From NCBI GenBank assembly GCA_051859045.1, contig JBHYGK010000008.1, positions 1 to 64,000 on the forward strand: DNA of 64,000 nucleotides, given 5' to 3'. The notes under the pieces are model-generated. The model saw only the letters and a list, made by a program, of their open reading frames with translations. It was not told the origin of the DNA and did no database searches. Source of the DNA: JBHYGK01 sp051859045 (lineage in GTDB: Bacteria > Pseudomonadota > Gammaproteobacteria > Xanthomonadales > Xanthomonadaceae). The position numbers and the translations under genes are program-made. This document shows, piece after piece, positions 41,256-50,176 of the stretch (positions are counted from its first letter, which is position 1; each line of letters opens with the position of its first letter).

Positions 41256-43544
41256 ATGTCGCACGACACTCCCCACGCAGGTGTCATTTCCCTTTCGCCG
41301 GAGGCCTCGCGCCTGCTCGGCGCCATGCAGTCCGAGGCGCGCGAGCGCCTCGCGGGCGCGCTCGAGTCCGCGCTCGCCAAGACCGACGACTACCTCTTCG
41401 ACCTCTCGCGGCACGACCCCGACACCCGCCACATGCTGGCGCTGCGCGACATCCGCCGCGCGCGCTCGGGCATGGCGCGTGGCCACGATGGCGCGCTCGA
41501 GTCCGCGTTCCAGCTGCTCGTCGAGGACCCGACCTACGCCAAGCGCGAGCCGGTGGCCCTGAGCCTGCTGTCGAACAGCGACCTCGAGGAGCAGCTCGCC
41601 CTCGAGCAGGTCGTCGACGCCATCCAGCGCTCCTACCAGCCGGCGCTGCACATGATCGAGCGCCGCTTCGCGATGCTGCTGCGCCAGCCCGACTTCCACG
41701 CCGACCGCATCCCGGTGGGCCCGAAGTCGCTCGGCGTGGCCGCGCGCTACTGCCTGGCCGGCGTCGAGCTCGAGCCCGACGTCAAGGTCGTGTTCTACAA
41801 GTTCTACGAGCGCGAGATGACCCGCGCGCTCGGCCCGCTGTACGACCGCATCAACGCCGAGTTCGCCGGCGCCGGCGTGCTCCCGGGCCTGCGCCCGGCC
41901 GGCGCGCCGGTGCGCGAGCCCTCGGGCGCGCGCGACGGCGAGGGCGCCCCGCGCGGCGGCCGGATGGACGCCGGCGGCCACGTGGCCGAGGGCGGCGCGC
42001 CGGCCTACCACGGCTCCCACGGCGTCAACGCCGGCCCCAGCGACGCGGCCGACGGCCAGCTGTTCTCCAGCCTCGTCGACCTGCTGCGCGGCTGGCGCAG
42101 CGCCGGCGCGCCCGGGGCCGAGGCCCAGGGCCCGCACGCCGACGCGCACCGCCCGGCGCCCGCCGCCGGCGCGCTGCCGCACCGCCCGATGAGCCCGCGC
42201 GAGATGATCTCGGTGCTGTCGCTGCTGCAGACCGAGCCGCCGCCGGCGCTCGGCCGCGTCATCGGCAACCCCGACCTCTCGCTGGCCCAGCTGCTCAAGC
42301 GCGAACTCCTCGACGGCGCCCGCCGCTTCGGCGTCGGCGACGACGACGTGGGCATGGCCGCGGCCGACGAGGACGCGATCGACCTGGTCGGCATGCTCTT
42401 CGACGTGCTCCTCGACGAGCGCCACTTCGAGCCCGCCGCGCGCGAGATGCTCGGCAAGCTGGTGGTGCCCTTCGTCAAGGTCGCCGTGATCGACCGCCGG
42501 ATGTTCCTGCACAAGCAGCATCCCGCGCGCCGCCTGCTCAACGCGGTGGCGGAGGCCTGCGAGGGCAACCGCGGCGACGGCCCGCAGGAGCGCGAGCTGC
42601 TCGACCGCGCGCGCGGCATCACCGACCGCCTGATCGTGGAGTTCAACGAGGACCTCTCGATCTTCGAGACCCTCGAGTCCGAGCTGCGCTCCTTCCTCGA
42701 CCAGAACCGCAAGCGCATCGAGCTGGCCGAGCGCCGCGCCGCCGAGTCCCAGCGCGGCCAGGAGCGGCTCGACCAGGCCCGCGCCGAGGCCCGCGCCGAG
42801 CTCGCCCGCCAGGTGGGCGGCTCGGTGCTGCCGCAGCCGATCGCCGAGTTCTTCGACCGCTACTGGGTCCACCACCTCACCGTCGTGCAGCTGCGCGAGG
42901 GCCCCGAGTCCGAGCGCGCCGCCGAGGCGCGCCGGGTGCTGGGCCAGCTCGTGGCCGAGCACGCCGAGGCGGTCGCCGGCCGCGTGCCCGCCAAGGGCTG
43001 GCTGGCCAGCTGCCGCGAGGGCATCGACGGCGTGCTCGCGAGTTCGGGCCTCGGCGGAGACGGCGCGCAGGAGCAGGTCGCCGCGCTCGCCCAGGCCCTG
43101 GCCGGCGTCGCCGCCGGCGTCCCGCAGGTCGAGGTCGCGGTGTCGCTCGAGGCCGCCCCGGTGCTCGAGCCCGCGGTCGCGGCCCGGCAGCAGGCCGAGG
43201 TGGCCTCGTCGCTGGCCATCGTCGGCGGCACCGACACCCTCGACTTCGACCCGGCCGACGCCGAGGCGCTGCGCCGCATGCCGGTGGGCACCTGGCTCGA
43301 ACTGGTCGGCGAGGACGGCCGGCCGCAGCCGGTCAAGCTCTCGTGGGTCAGCCCGATCTCCTCGCGCCTGCTGTTCACCAACCGCCGCGGCGTGCGCGTG
43401 CTGGTGGCCTCGCCCGAGGAGCTCGCGGCGATGAAGAAGGAAGGCAAGCTGGTGGTGCGCGAGGGCGACGGCGCCTTCGACCAGGCCCTGCACCAGCTCA
43501 TGGACCGCCTGAAGTCCGCCCCGAAGGCCGGCGACGCCGGCTGA
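41256..43544 (+). CDS. DUF1631 family protein, copy 1
   Basis: 762 residues from an ATG preceded by AGAGG; an upstream GTG at 41205 is less likely. Largely helical, with long charged stretches (for example residues near 490-540, LDQNRKRIELAERRAAESQ). The conserved C-terminal module (about 690-745) reads VGTWLELVGEDGRPQPVKLSW then VSPISSRLLFTNRRG, a PilZ-like small beta-domain typical of DUF1631. It has an Ala/Gly/His-rich insert (about residues 210-310). No established activity. A second paralogue follows 145 bp downstream. These proteins have sometimes been misnamed thymidine phosphorylase. Confidence 0.85.
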   Translation: MSHDTPHAGVISLSPEASRLLGAMQSEARERLAGALESALAKTDDYLFDLSRHDPDTRHMLALRDIRRARSGMARGHDGALESAFQLLVEDPTYAKREPVALSLLSNSDLEEQLALEQVVDAIQRSYQPALHMIERRFAMLLRQPDFHADRIPVGPKSLGVAARYCLAGVELEPDVKVVFYKFYEREMTRALGPLYDRINAEFAGAGVLPGLRPAGAPVREPSGARDGEGAPRGGRMDAGGHVAEGGAPAYHGSHGVNAGPSDAADGQLFSSLVDLLRGWRSAGAPGAEAQGPHADAHRPAPAAGALPHRPMSPREMISVLSLLQTEPPPALGRVIGNPDLSLAQLLKRELLDGARRFGVGDDDVGMAAADEDAIDLVGMLFDVLLDERHFEPAAREMLGKLVVPFVKVAVIDRRMFLHKQHPARRLLNAVAEACEGNRGDGPQERELLDRARGITDRLIVEFNEDLSIFETLESELRSFLDQNRKRIELAERRAAESQRGQERLDQARAEARAELARQVGGSVLPQPIAEFFDRYWVHHLTVVQLREGPESERAAEARRVLGQLVAEHAEAVAGRVPAKGWLASCREGIDGVLASSGLGGDGAQEQVAALAQALAGVAAGVPQVEVAVSLEAAPVLEPAVAARQQAEVASSLAIVGGTDTLDFDPADAEALRRMPVGTWLELVGEDGRPQPVKLSWVSPISSRLLFTNRRGVRVLVASPEELAAMKKEGKLVVREGDGAFDQALHQLMDRLKSAPKAGDAG

Positions 43545-43689
43545 CGCGTCCCGTCGGGCCGCGGCCCAGGGCCGCGCGCCCGCAGGCTGCGGCCCCGATG
43601 CCGACCGCGGCGGGGCCGGTCGGCGCTACGCTGTACCGCCCTGGAGGCCTCGGCCCCCGCCGAGGCCTCGCTCCCCCCCGAGCCTCCCG

Positions 43690-45798
43690 ATGACCGCCTC
43701 CCGCCCCGTCCTGACGCCCCCCGTCCGCGCCCGCCTCCTGTCCGCGCTGCGCGCCGACGCGCTCGAGCGCTGCGGCCTGGCCCTCGACGCCGTGCTCGCG
43801 GGCGTCGAGGAGCGCGTGCCCGCGCTGCCCCTGCTGCCGCGCGGCCAGGACGCCCGGCGCGCGCTGTGGTTCGGCGTCCGCGAACGCTTCCTCGCCACCC
43901 TCGACACCGCCTGGGCGGGCCTCGCCGCGGGCGATCCGGTGCCCGCCGGCCGCGCGCTGGCCAGCGGTCGCCCCGGCCAGCTCGGCCTGCTCGACGAGCA
44001 CGAGCTGCAGCTGCAGCTGGCCCGCGCCGCGCTGGTCGCCGAGCTCTCGCGCGACGCGGCCGGGCTGCTGGCCAACATCGAGATGCGCCTGGCCTGGCTG
44101 GCCGGCGGCGCGCCGCTCGACGCCGAGCGCAATCCCGCCGGGCCCGAGCACGTCGCCGCGGCGCTGCAGGTGGCGGTGCTCGGCACGCACTGGCCCGACG
44201 CGCAGCCGCTGGCGCTGTTCGAGCGCCTCGCGCGCGGCCTGCCCGACGCCCTCGACGACCTGCTGCAGGCGATCGACGAGCGCCTCCTCGAGGAGGGCGT
44301 GCTGCCCGAGCTGCGCCTGATCGCCCGCCGCCCCGGCGCCCGTCCGCCGCGGGCCCGGCGCGAGCGCGCGGAGGGCCTCCCCGACGCGGCGCTCGCCTCG
44401 CTGTTCTCCGCCGTCGCCGGCCGGCTGCACGCCTGGCGCTCGCGCGAGGACGGCCCGAAGATGCTCGACGACAGCGACGCCCGCCCGCTCGGTCGCGCCG
44501 AGGTGCTGCAGGCGCTGTCGCTGCTGCAGACCGGGCCGCTGCCGCCGGAGGTGATGGCCATGCGGCCCTCGCTGCGGATCCCGCGGATCAAGGCCGACCT
44601 GCTCGGCGCCGCCGAGCGCCTCGGCCTCGACCCGCTGCAGGTGCGGCTCGACGACGCGGCGGAGTCCGACCTCGAGCTCGCCGGCCTGCTGTTCGACCAC
44701 CTCGTCGAGGACGTGGCCGTCGCGGGGCCCGCGCGCCTCGTGCTGCAGCGCGCGCTGCTGCCGTTCGCGCGCGCCGGCGTGCTCGAGCGCGGCGTGCTGC
44801 TGCGCCGCGAGGGCCCGGTGTCCGGCCTGCTCGGCGGGCTCGCCGAGGCCTGCGACGGCAACCTCGCCGCGAGCGAGCCCGAGAAGCGCCTGCTCGACGG
44901 CGCGCAGCGCGTGGTCGAGCGGCTGTGCGCCGAGTTCAACGAGGACCTCGCGGTGTTCGTCGAGCTCGAGCACGAACTCGAGGGCGTGCTCGCCCGGCAT
45001 CGCCAGCGGGTGCAGATCGCCGAGCGCCGCGCGGCGGAGTCCCAGCTCGGCCACGACCGCCTCGAGCAGGCACGCGCCATCGCGCTCGCGGAGCTCGCCG
45101 AGCGGCTGCCGGCGCGGCCGCTCACGCCCTCGCTCGAGCTGCTGATGCGCCTGCACTGGCCGCACCACGTCGCCATGGCCGCCGCCCGCGCCGGCACCGG
45201 CTCGCCGGCGTTCCGCGAGGCGCTCGCGGTGGGCGACGCGCTGCTCGCGGCCGACGCCCGGGCGCGCGCGGCGCACGCCGCGCCGCCGGTGCTGCGCGGC
45301 CTGCTCGAGCCGCTGCTGGTCAGCGCGGGCTGCCACGGCGCCGCCGCGTCCGAGGCGGTGCACGCCATCGAATCCGAACTCGCCGCGCTGGCCCGCGGCG
45401 AGGCGCCGCCCGCCGAGGCGGCGCGCGCCCTGCTGGCCTCGCGGCTGCCGCCGCTGGCCAGCGCGCCCGCGCGCGGCCAGCCGCGCCACGATCCCGCGCT
45501 GCGCCTGCTGGTCGAGCGGCTCAAGGCCCTGCCGGTGGGCAGCTGGTGCGAAGTGCGCGGCGAGGACGGCGAGCCGCGCGCGGTGAAGCTGGCCTGGATC
45601 AGCCCGATCAGCGGGCGCCGCCTGCTGGTCAACCGGCGCGGGCAGAAGGTGCTGTGCGCGTCCCCGGAGGACCTCGCGCCGCTGTTCGCGGCGGGCCGGC
45701 TGGCCTTCGTGCGCGGCCGCGATCCGCTGGAGCGCTCGATGCACCGCATGCTCGACGCGCTGGCCGAGGTGCCGCCGGCCGAGGCCGACGCCGCCTGA
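43690..45798 (+). CDS. DUF1631 family protein, copy 2
   Basis: 702-residue paralogue of the preceding gene. Shared blocks include ALSLLQTGPLPP, CDGNLA then EKRLLDGAQRVVERL, AEFNEDLAVF, RHRQRVQIAERRAAESQ and the C-terminal VGSWCEVRGEDGEPRAVKLAW / ISPISGRRLLVNRRG. The N-terminal half and insert regions diverge and are shorter. The pair looks like an old tandem duplication. Function unknown. Confidence 0.85.
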   Translation: MTASRPVLTPPVRARLLSALRADALERCGLALDAVLAGVEERVPALPLLPRGQDARRALWFGVRERFLATLDTAWAGLAAGDPVPAGRALASGRPGQLGLLDEHELQLQLARAALVAELSRDAAGLLANIEMRLAWLAGGAPLDAERNPAGPEHVAAALQVAVLGTHWPDAQPLALFERLARGLPDALDDLLQAIDERLLEEGVLPELRLIARRPGARPPRARRERAEGLPDAALASLFSAVAGRLHAWRSREDGPKMLDDSDARPLGRAEVLQALSLLQTGPLPPEVMAMRPSLRIPRIKADLLGAAERLGLDPLQVRLDDAAESDLELAGLLFDHLVEDVAVAGPARLVLQRALLPFARAGVLERGVLLRREGPVSGLLGGLAEACDGNLAASEPEKRLLDGAQRVVERLCAEFNEDLAVFVELEHELEGVLARHRQRVQIAERRAAESQLGHDRLEQARAIALAELAERLPARPLTPSLELLMRLHWPHHVAMAAARAGTGSPAFREALAVGDALLAADARARAAHAAPPVLRGLLEPLLVSAGCHGAAASEAVHAIESELAALARGEAPPAEAARALLASRLPPLASAPARGQPRHDPALRLLVERLKALPVGSWCEVRGEDGEPRAVKLAWISPISGRRLLVNRRGQKVLCASPEDLAPLFAAGRLAFVRGRDPLERSMHRMLDALAEVPPAEADAA

Positions 45799-45886
45799 GC
45801 TCGCGCGGCCCGGCGCGCGCGCGGCCCCTTCCGGAGCGCCTGCGCACGCGTGCTAGAGTCCGGACGACCGCATCGGGGGGAGCCGG

Positions 45887-46987
45887 ATGAGCGTCGAGAT
45901 CGTGGTGTGCAGGGAAGTCGCGTCCGGCGAACGCCGCGTCGCGGCCACGCCGGAGACGGTGCGCAAGCTCGTCGCGCTGAAGGCGCAGGTGGCGATCGAA
46001 CCGGGGGCCGGCGAGGCCGCCGGGCTCGCCGACGCCGACTACCTGGCCGCGGGTGCGCGCCTCGCGACCGCCGATGACTGGGGCCGCGCCAGCCTCGTGC
46101 TGGGCGTGCAGTGCCCGCCGCCCGAGGCGCTGGCCCGGCTGCCGCGCGGCGCCATGCTGGTCGGCCTGCTCCAGCCCGAGGCCCAGCCCGGCCGCGCCGA
46201 GGCGCTGCTCGCCGCCGGCCTCACCGTGTTCCCGCTCGAGCGCCTGCCGCGCACCACCCGCGCCCAGGCGATGGACGTGCTCAGTTCGCAGGCCGGCATG
46301 GCCGGCTACAAGGCGGTGCTGATCGCGGCCGACCTCTCGCCGCGCTTCTTCCCGATGCTCACCACCGCCGCCGGCACGATCCGGCCGTCGAAGGTGCTGG
46401 TGGTCGGCGCCGGCGTCGCCGGCCTGCAGGCCATCGCCACCGCGCGCCGGCTCGGCGCCCAGGTCGAGGGCTTCGACGTGCGGCCCGAGACCCGCGAGCA
46501 GATCGAGTCCCTCGGCGCGCGCTTCCTCGACCTCGGGGTCAGCGCGGCGGGCGAGGGCGGCTATGCCCGCGAACTCAACGCCGAGGAGCGCGCCGAGCAG
46601 CAGCGCCGCCTCGCCGAGCACCTCAAGGGCGTCGACGTGGTGGTGTGCACCGCCGCGGTGCCCGGCCGGCGCGCGCCGGTGATCCTCACCCGCGCCATGG
46701 TCGAGGGCATGCGCGCGGGCAGCGTCATCGTCGACCTCGCCGCCGAGTCCGGCGGCAACTGCGAGGCCACGGTGCCCGGCGAGACGGTGGTGGTCGGCGG
46801 CAAGATCATCGGCGGGCCGCTCAACCTGCCCAGCCGCGGCGCGCTGCATGCCAGCGAGATGTTCTCGCGCAACCTGCTGAATTTCTCCGGCCTGCTCCTG
46901 CGCGACGGCGCGCTGTCGCTGGACTGGGACGACGAACTCATCGCCCGCACCTGCTGGGCGCACGACGGCGAGCGCCGCCCGGCCTGA
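45887..46987 (+). CDS. pntAA: NAD(P) transhydrogenase alpha subunit, part 1
   Basis: 366-residue NAD(H)-binding domain I of the proton-translocating transhydrogenase. Alanine-dehydrogenase-like fold with ERRVAATPETVRKLVAL, SSQAGMAGYKAVLIAA, and the dinucleotide motif VVGAGVAGLQAIATARRLGA; a Glu/Asp-rich loop follows. Domain I is split from the membrane part, as in many alphaproteobacteria and Xanthomonadales. A TAGAGT at 45854 may be its -10. pntAB begins 22 bp later with GGAGG before it. Confidence 0.95.
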   Translation: MSVEIVVCREVASGERRVAATPETVRKLVALKAQVAIEPGAGEAAGLADADYLAAGARLATADDWGRASLVLGVQCPPPEALARLPRGAMLVGLLQPEAQPGRAEALLAAGLTVFPLERLPRTTRAQAMDVLSSQAGMAGYKAVLIAADLSPRFFPMLTTAAGTIRPSKVLVVGAGVAGLQAIATARRLGAQVEGFDVRPETREQIESLGARFLDLGVSAAGEGGYARELNAEERAEQQRRLAEHLKGVDVVVCTAAVPGRRAPVILTRAMVEGMRAGSVIVDLAAESGGNCEATVPGETVVVGGKIIGGPLNLPSRGALHASEMFSRNLLNFSGLLLRDGALSLDWDDELIARTCWAHDGERRPA

Positions 46988-47009
46988 GCCGGCGGCCCTG
47001 GAGGCTTCG

Positions 47010-47312
47010 ATGGACGGTTTCGTGGCGCTGTACCTGTTCCTGCTCGCGGCCATCGCCGGCCACGAGATCATCTCGCGCGTGCCGGTGATCCTGCACACGC
47101 CGCTGATGTCGGGCTCCAACTTCGTGCACGGCATCGTGCTGGTCGGCGCGATGGTCGTGCTCGGCCACGCCGACACCACGCTCGAGAAGGTGATCGGCTT
47201 CGTCGCGGTGCTGCTGGGCGCGGGCAACGCGGCCGGCGGCTACGTGGTCACCGAGCGCATGCTCGAGATGTTCCGCGCCAGCGGCCGCCAGGGCCCCGGG
47301 GGCGCGAAGTGA
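47010..47312 (+). CDS. pntAB: NAD(P) transhydrogenase alpha subunit, part 2
   Basis: 100-residue membrane domain II component with about three transmembrane helices (FVALYLFLLAAIAGHEII, LMSGSNFVHGIVLVGAMVVLG, VLLGAGNAAGGYVV). Together with PntAA it replaces the single PntA of E. coli. The stop overlaps the pntB GTG start. Confidence 0.93.
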   Translation: MDGFVALYLFLLAAIAGHEIISRVPVILHTPLMSGSNFVHGIVLVGAMVVLGHADTTLEKVIGFVAVLLGAGNAAGGYVVTERMLEMFRASGRQGPGGAK

Positions 47313-48766
47313 GCGCCGCCACCGAGGTCGCCGCGCACGCGGGCTGGCTGATGCCGGTGGTCAAGGCCAGCTACCTGGCCGCCGCCACGCTGTTCATCCT
47401 CGGCATCAAGCGCATGGCCTCGCCGGTCACCGCGCGCTCCGGCGTGCAGTGGGCGGGCGTGGGCATGCTGGTGGCCACGATCGCCACCTTCGCGCTGCCG
47501 GGCATCGGCAACATCCCGCTGATCGTGCTCGCCCTGGTGCTCGGCACGGGCCTGGCGTGGTGGTCGGGCGCGCGCGTCGCGATGACCGACATGCCGCAGA
47601 TGGTGGCGCTGTACAACGGCATGGGCGGTGGCTCGGCGGCCGCGATCGGCGCGGTGGAGCTGTTCCGCTTCAGCGGCGCGGCCGCGGCGCTGGCCGGCGC
47701 GGGCGCCGCGACGCACGCCGCCGAGGGGCCGGGGGCGGTCGCGCTGGCGCTGGCGGTGGCGGGCGCGCTGATCGGCGCGATCTCGCTCACCGGCTCCGTG
47801 ATCGCCTGGGCCAAGCTCGACGGCCGGCTCGACAAGCGCTTCGTCTTCCCCGGCCAGCAGGCCTTCAACGCCCTCGTGCTGCTGGCCGCCGTGGGCTTCG
47901 GCGTGGCCGCGGCCCTCACCCTGCAGCCGGCGCTGATCATCGCGTTCTTCGCCTGCGCGCTGGCCGTGGGCGTGCTGATGACGCTGCCGATCGGCGGCGC
48001 CGACATGCCGGTGGTGATCTCGCTGTACAACGCGCTCACCGGCCTGGCCGTGGCCTTCGAGGGCTTCGTGCTGGGCAACGAGGCGCTGATCATCGCCGGC
48101 ACCGTGGTCGGCGCGGCGGGCACGCTGCTCACGCGGCTGATGGCCAAGGCCATGAACCGCTCGATCACCAGCGTGCTGTTCGGCAGCTTCGGCGCCACCG
48201 GCGAGGCCCAGGCCATCACCGGCAGCCAGAAGCCCATCGAGGCCGGCGACGTCGCGGCGATGATGGCCTACGCCGAGCGCGTGGTGATCGTGCCGGGCTA
48301 CGGCATGGCCGTCGCCCAGGCCCAGCACAAGATCGCCGAGCTCACCCAGCAGCTGGTCAAGCGCGGGGTCAAGGTGAAGTTCGCGATCCACCCGGTGGCC
48401 GGGCGCATGCCCGGGCACATGAACGTGCTGCTGGCCGAGGCCGGCATCCCCTACGACCTGATCGTCGACATGGACGACATCAACCCCGAGTTCCCGGCCA
48501 CCGACGTGGCGCTGGTGATCGGCGCCAACGACGTGGTCAACCCGGTGGCCAAGACCGACCCGGCCAGCCCGATCTTCGGCATGCCGATCCTCGACGTCGC
48601 GCTGGCGCGCAACGTGGTGGTGATCAAGCGCGGCAAGGGCACCGGCTTCGCCGGCATCGAGAACGCGCTCTTCTACGCCGACAACGCGCGGATGCTGTAC
48701 GGCGATGGCGCCGAGGCGGCCGCGCGCCTGGTGGCCGAGGTGAAGGCGCTCGACGGCGGGCACTGA
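47309..48766 (+). CDS. pntB: NAD(P) transhydrogenase beta subunit
   Basis: 485 residues: an N-terminal membrane region of about eight or nine helices (proton channel) and a C-terminal NADP(H)-binding domain III (from about 310; VIVPGYGMAVAQAQHKI, HPVAGRMPGHMNVLLAEA, IGANDVVNPVAKTDP). Couples hydride transfer between NADH and NADP+ to proton entry, supplying NADPH. GTG start overlaps pntAB. Confidence 0.96.
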   Translation: MSAATEVAAHAGWLMPVVKASYLAAATLFILGIKRMASPVTARSGVQWAGVGMLVATIATFALPGIGNIPLIVLALVLGTGLAWWSGARVAMTDMPQMVALYNGMGGGSAAAIGAVELFRFSGAAAALAGAGAATHAAEGPGAVALALAVAGALIGAISLTGSVIAWAKLDGRLDKRFVFPGQQAFNALVLLAAVGFGVAAALTLQPALIIAFFACALAVGVLMTLPIGGADMPVVISLYNALTGLAVAFEGFVLGNEALIIAGTVVGAAGTLLTRLMAKAMNRSITSVLFGSFGATGEAQAITGSQKPIEAGDVAAMMAYAERVVIVPGYGMAVAQAQHKIAELTQQLVKRGVKVKFAIHPVAGRMPGHMNVLLAEAGIPYDLIVDMDDINPEFPATDVALVIGANDVVNPVAKTDPASPIFGMPILDVALARNVVVIKRGKGTGFAGIENALFYADNARMLYGDGAEAAARLVAEVKALDGGH

Positions 48767-48785
48767 GCCCGCGGCGCCGCGCGCG

Positions 48786-48810
48786 GGTCGGCGGCCGCAT
48801 GGCGCCGACC
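48786..48810. terminator. Hairpin between pntB and the convergent membrane-protein gene
   Basis: 8-bp stem (GGTCGGCG / CGCCGACC) with a 9-nt loop in the short convergent spacer; no T-run. Confidence 0.4.
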
Positions 48811-48818
48811 GCCGCGGC

Positions 48819-49262
48819 TCAGCGCGAGCCCAGCGTCCCGGCCAGCAGCCCCGCCGCCAGCAGGCCCGCCTCGAGCGGGCCGACCTGCTGGGTGATCGTC
48901 AGCCAGGCCAGGTCCGGGCCGAGCAGCCCCAGCGACTCCCAGGGCAGCAGCCCGAACGGGCGGCCCAGCGCCGCCGCGGCGAGGCCCACCAGGGCCAGCG
49001 CGATCGCGGCCAGCGTGGCCAGGCCGCCGGCGAGGGCGCGCGCGCCGCCGGCGGGCAGGCCGGCCAGCCGCACCATCAGCGCCATGTCGAGGCCGGCCAC
49101 GAGCGCCATGGGCGCGGCGCGGCCGTCGGTGGCGCCGGCCACCACGATCCACAGCGCGGCGATGCCGACCACGGCGAACGCCAGGGTCGCGGCGGCGAGG
49201 GGGCCGCGCCCGCGCCGGGGCGCGGGGGAGGGCGGGGTGGCGCGGCGGGGCGTGCGATCCAT
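48819..49262 (-). CDS. Small integral membrane protein of unknown function
   Basis: 147 residues from ATG 49262. A basic N-terminus (about 20 residues, Arg/Pro-rich) is followed by about four hydrophobic segments (LAAATLAFAVVGIAALWIVV; a short one near 52-68; LAGGLATLAAIALALVGLAA; the final LEAGLLAAGLLAG). I do not recognise a domain. It is divergent from sufT, with a 58-bp spacer holding the TAAAAT that may serve sufT. Coding is plausible from the hydrophobic pattern and convergent arrangement, but not proven. Confidence 0.55.
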   Translation of the reverse strand: MDRTPRRATPPSPAPRRGRGPLAAATLAFAVVGIAALWIVVAGATDGRAAPMALVAGLDMALMVRLAGLPAGGARALAGGLATLAAIALALVGLAAAALGRPFGLLPWESLGLLGPDLAWLTITQQVGPLEAGLLAAGLLAGTLGSR

Positions 49263-49320
49263 GGGGACTCGGGGGCGACAAAGCCGTAAAATAGCGCACC
49301 CGACCACGCCCCGAGGCCCC

Positions 49321-49875
49321 GTGAGCTATTCCCGCACCAGCGAACCGGTGAAGTTCGAGCGCGACTGCGCGGCCGTGCTCGTGCCGCAGGGCGAGCGCGT
49401 CACCCTGCCGGCCGGCACCGCGGGCTACATCACCCAGGCGCTGGGCGGCAGCTTCACGGTGTTCGTGGAGGGCAACCTGTTCCGCATCGCGGGGCCGGAC
49501 GCCGACGCGATCGGCAAGCCCACGATCACCGCGCCCGAGCTGCCGCCGGACGCCGGCGACGCCGACGTCGAGCGCCTGGTCTGGGAGCAGCTGCGCACCT
49601 GCTTCGACCCCGAGATCCCGATCAACGTGGTCGAGCTGGGCCTGGTCTACGACTGCCGCCTGGAGCGCGCCGACGACGGCGGCCGCAAGGTCTCCATCAG
49701 CATGACGCTCACGGCGCCGGGCTGCGGGATGGGCGAGATCCTCGTCGACGACGTGCGCAGCAAGGTCGAGCTGGTGCCGACGGTCAGCGAGGCGGACGTC
49801 GAGCTGGTGTTCGACCCGCCGTGGAACCAGTCGATGATGTCGGAGGCCGCGCGCCTCGAGACCGGCATGCTCTGA
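49321..49875 (+). CDS. sufT: SufT-like Fe-S assembly factor (DUF59)
   Basis: 184 residues from a GTG start; TAAAAT at 49287 is a -10 candidate. After an N-terminal stretch of about 75 residues, the MIP18/DUF59 domain shows CFDPEIPINVVELGLVYDC and TAPGCGMGEILVDDVRSKV with the conserved reactive Cys. SufT proteins help mature Fe-S proteins under high demand. No suf operon is present in the window, so this is a stand-alone copy. Confidence 0.85.
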   Translation: MSYSRTSEPVKFERDCAAVLVPQGERVTLPAGTAGYITQALGGSFTVFVEGNLFRIAGPDADAIGKPTITAPELPPDAGDADVERLVWEQLRTCFDPEIPINVVELGLVYDCRLERADDGGRKVSISMTLTAPGCGMGEILVDDVRSKVELVPTVSEADVELVFDPPWNQSMMSEAARLETGML

Positions 49876-49892
49876 GCCGCCTGCGCGGCCCG

Positions 49893-49913
49893 TTGGTTGT
49901 GTTTTGCAACCAA
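49893..49913. promoter_or_regulatory. AT-rich inverted repeat, candidate operator
   Basis: TTGGTTG / CAACCAA (7 bp each) around a TGTTTTG centre, in an AT-rich patch that stands out sharply from its surroundings, about 265 bp before protease 1. It could be an operator or a small mRNA hairpin at the end of sufT. Confidence 0.35.
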
Positions 49914-49947
49914 TGTGAAACAGGAAAGAAACTGTGCCGTAGTCGAG

Positions 49948-49976
49948 TTGACGCAGTTCTCGTTTCCCGATCTAGT
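49948..49976 (+). promoter_or_regulatory. Candidate promoter of protease 1
   Basis: TTGACG and TCTAGT with 17-bp spacing, followed by a roughly 195-nt untranslated leader that includes a 7-bp hairpin (49984-50005, CTGCCGG / CCGGCAG). The 301-bp gap 49876-50176 holds no other gene I can support. Confidence 0.4.
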
Positions 49977-50176
49977 CGGGCCACTGCCGGGGTGACTTCC
50001 GGCAGGGGTCGACAGGGGCTGCCCCGGGGATGGGGGCACCGCCAGCAGCCGGTGGGTGGAGCCGCGACGCGGCCCACGGGGAACACCGGCCAGGCCACAC
50101 CGCCGACCCGCATGGACGACAGCCGGCCGCTGCAATCGCGCAGCGGTCTGACGCCAACGCCAATCGGGGATCCAAC

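Noticed and set aside
48819..49262. Alternative explanation of the small membrane-protein gene as an antisense artefact
   Set aside because: Kept as a feature because it has a plausible start and four well-spaced hydrophobic segments in a normal divergent/convergent arrangement, but only at moderate confidence.
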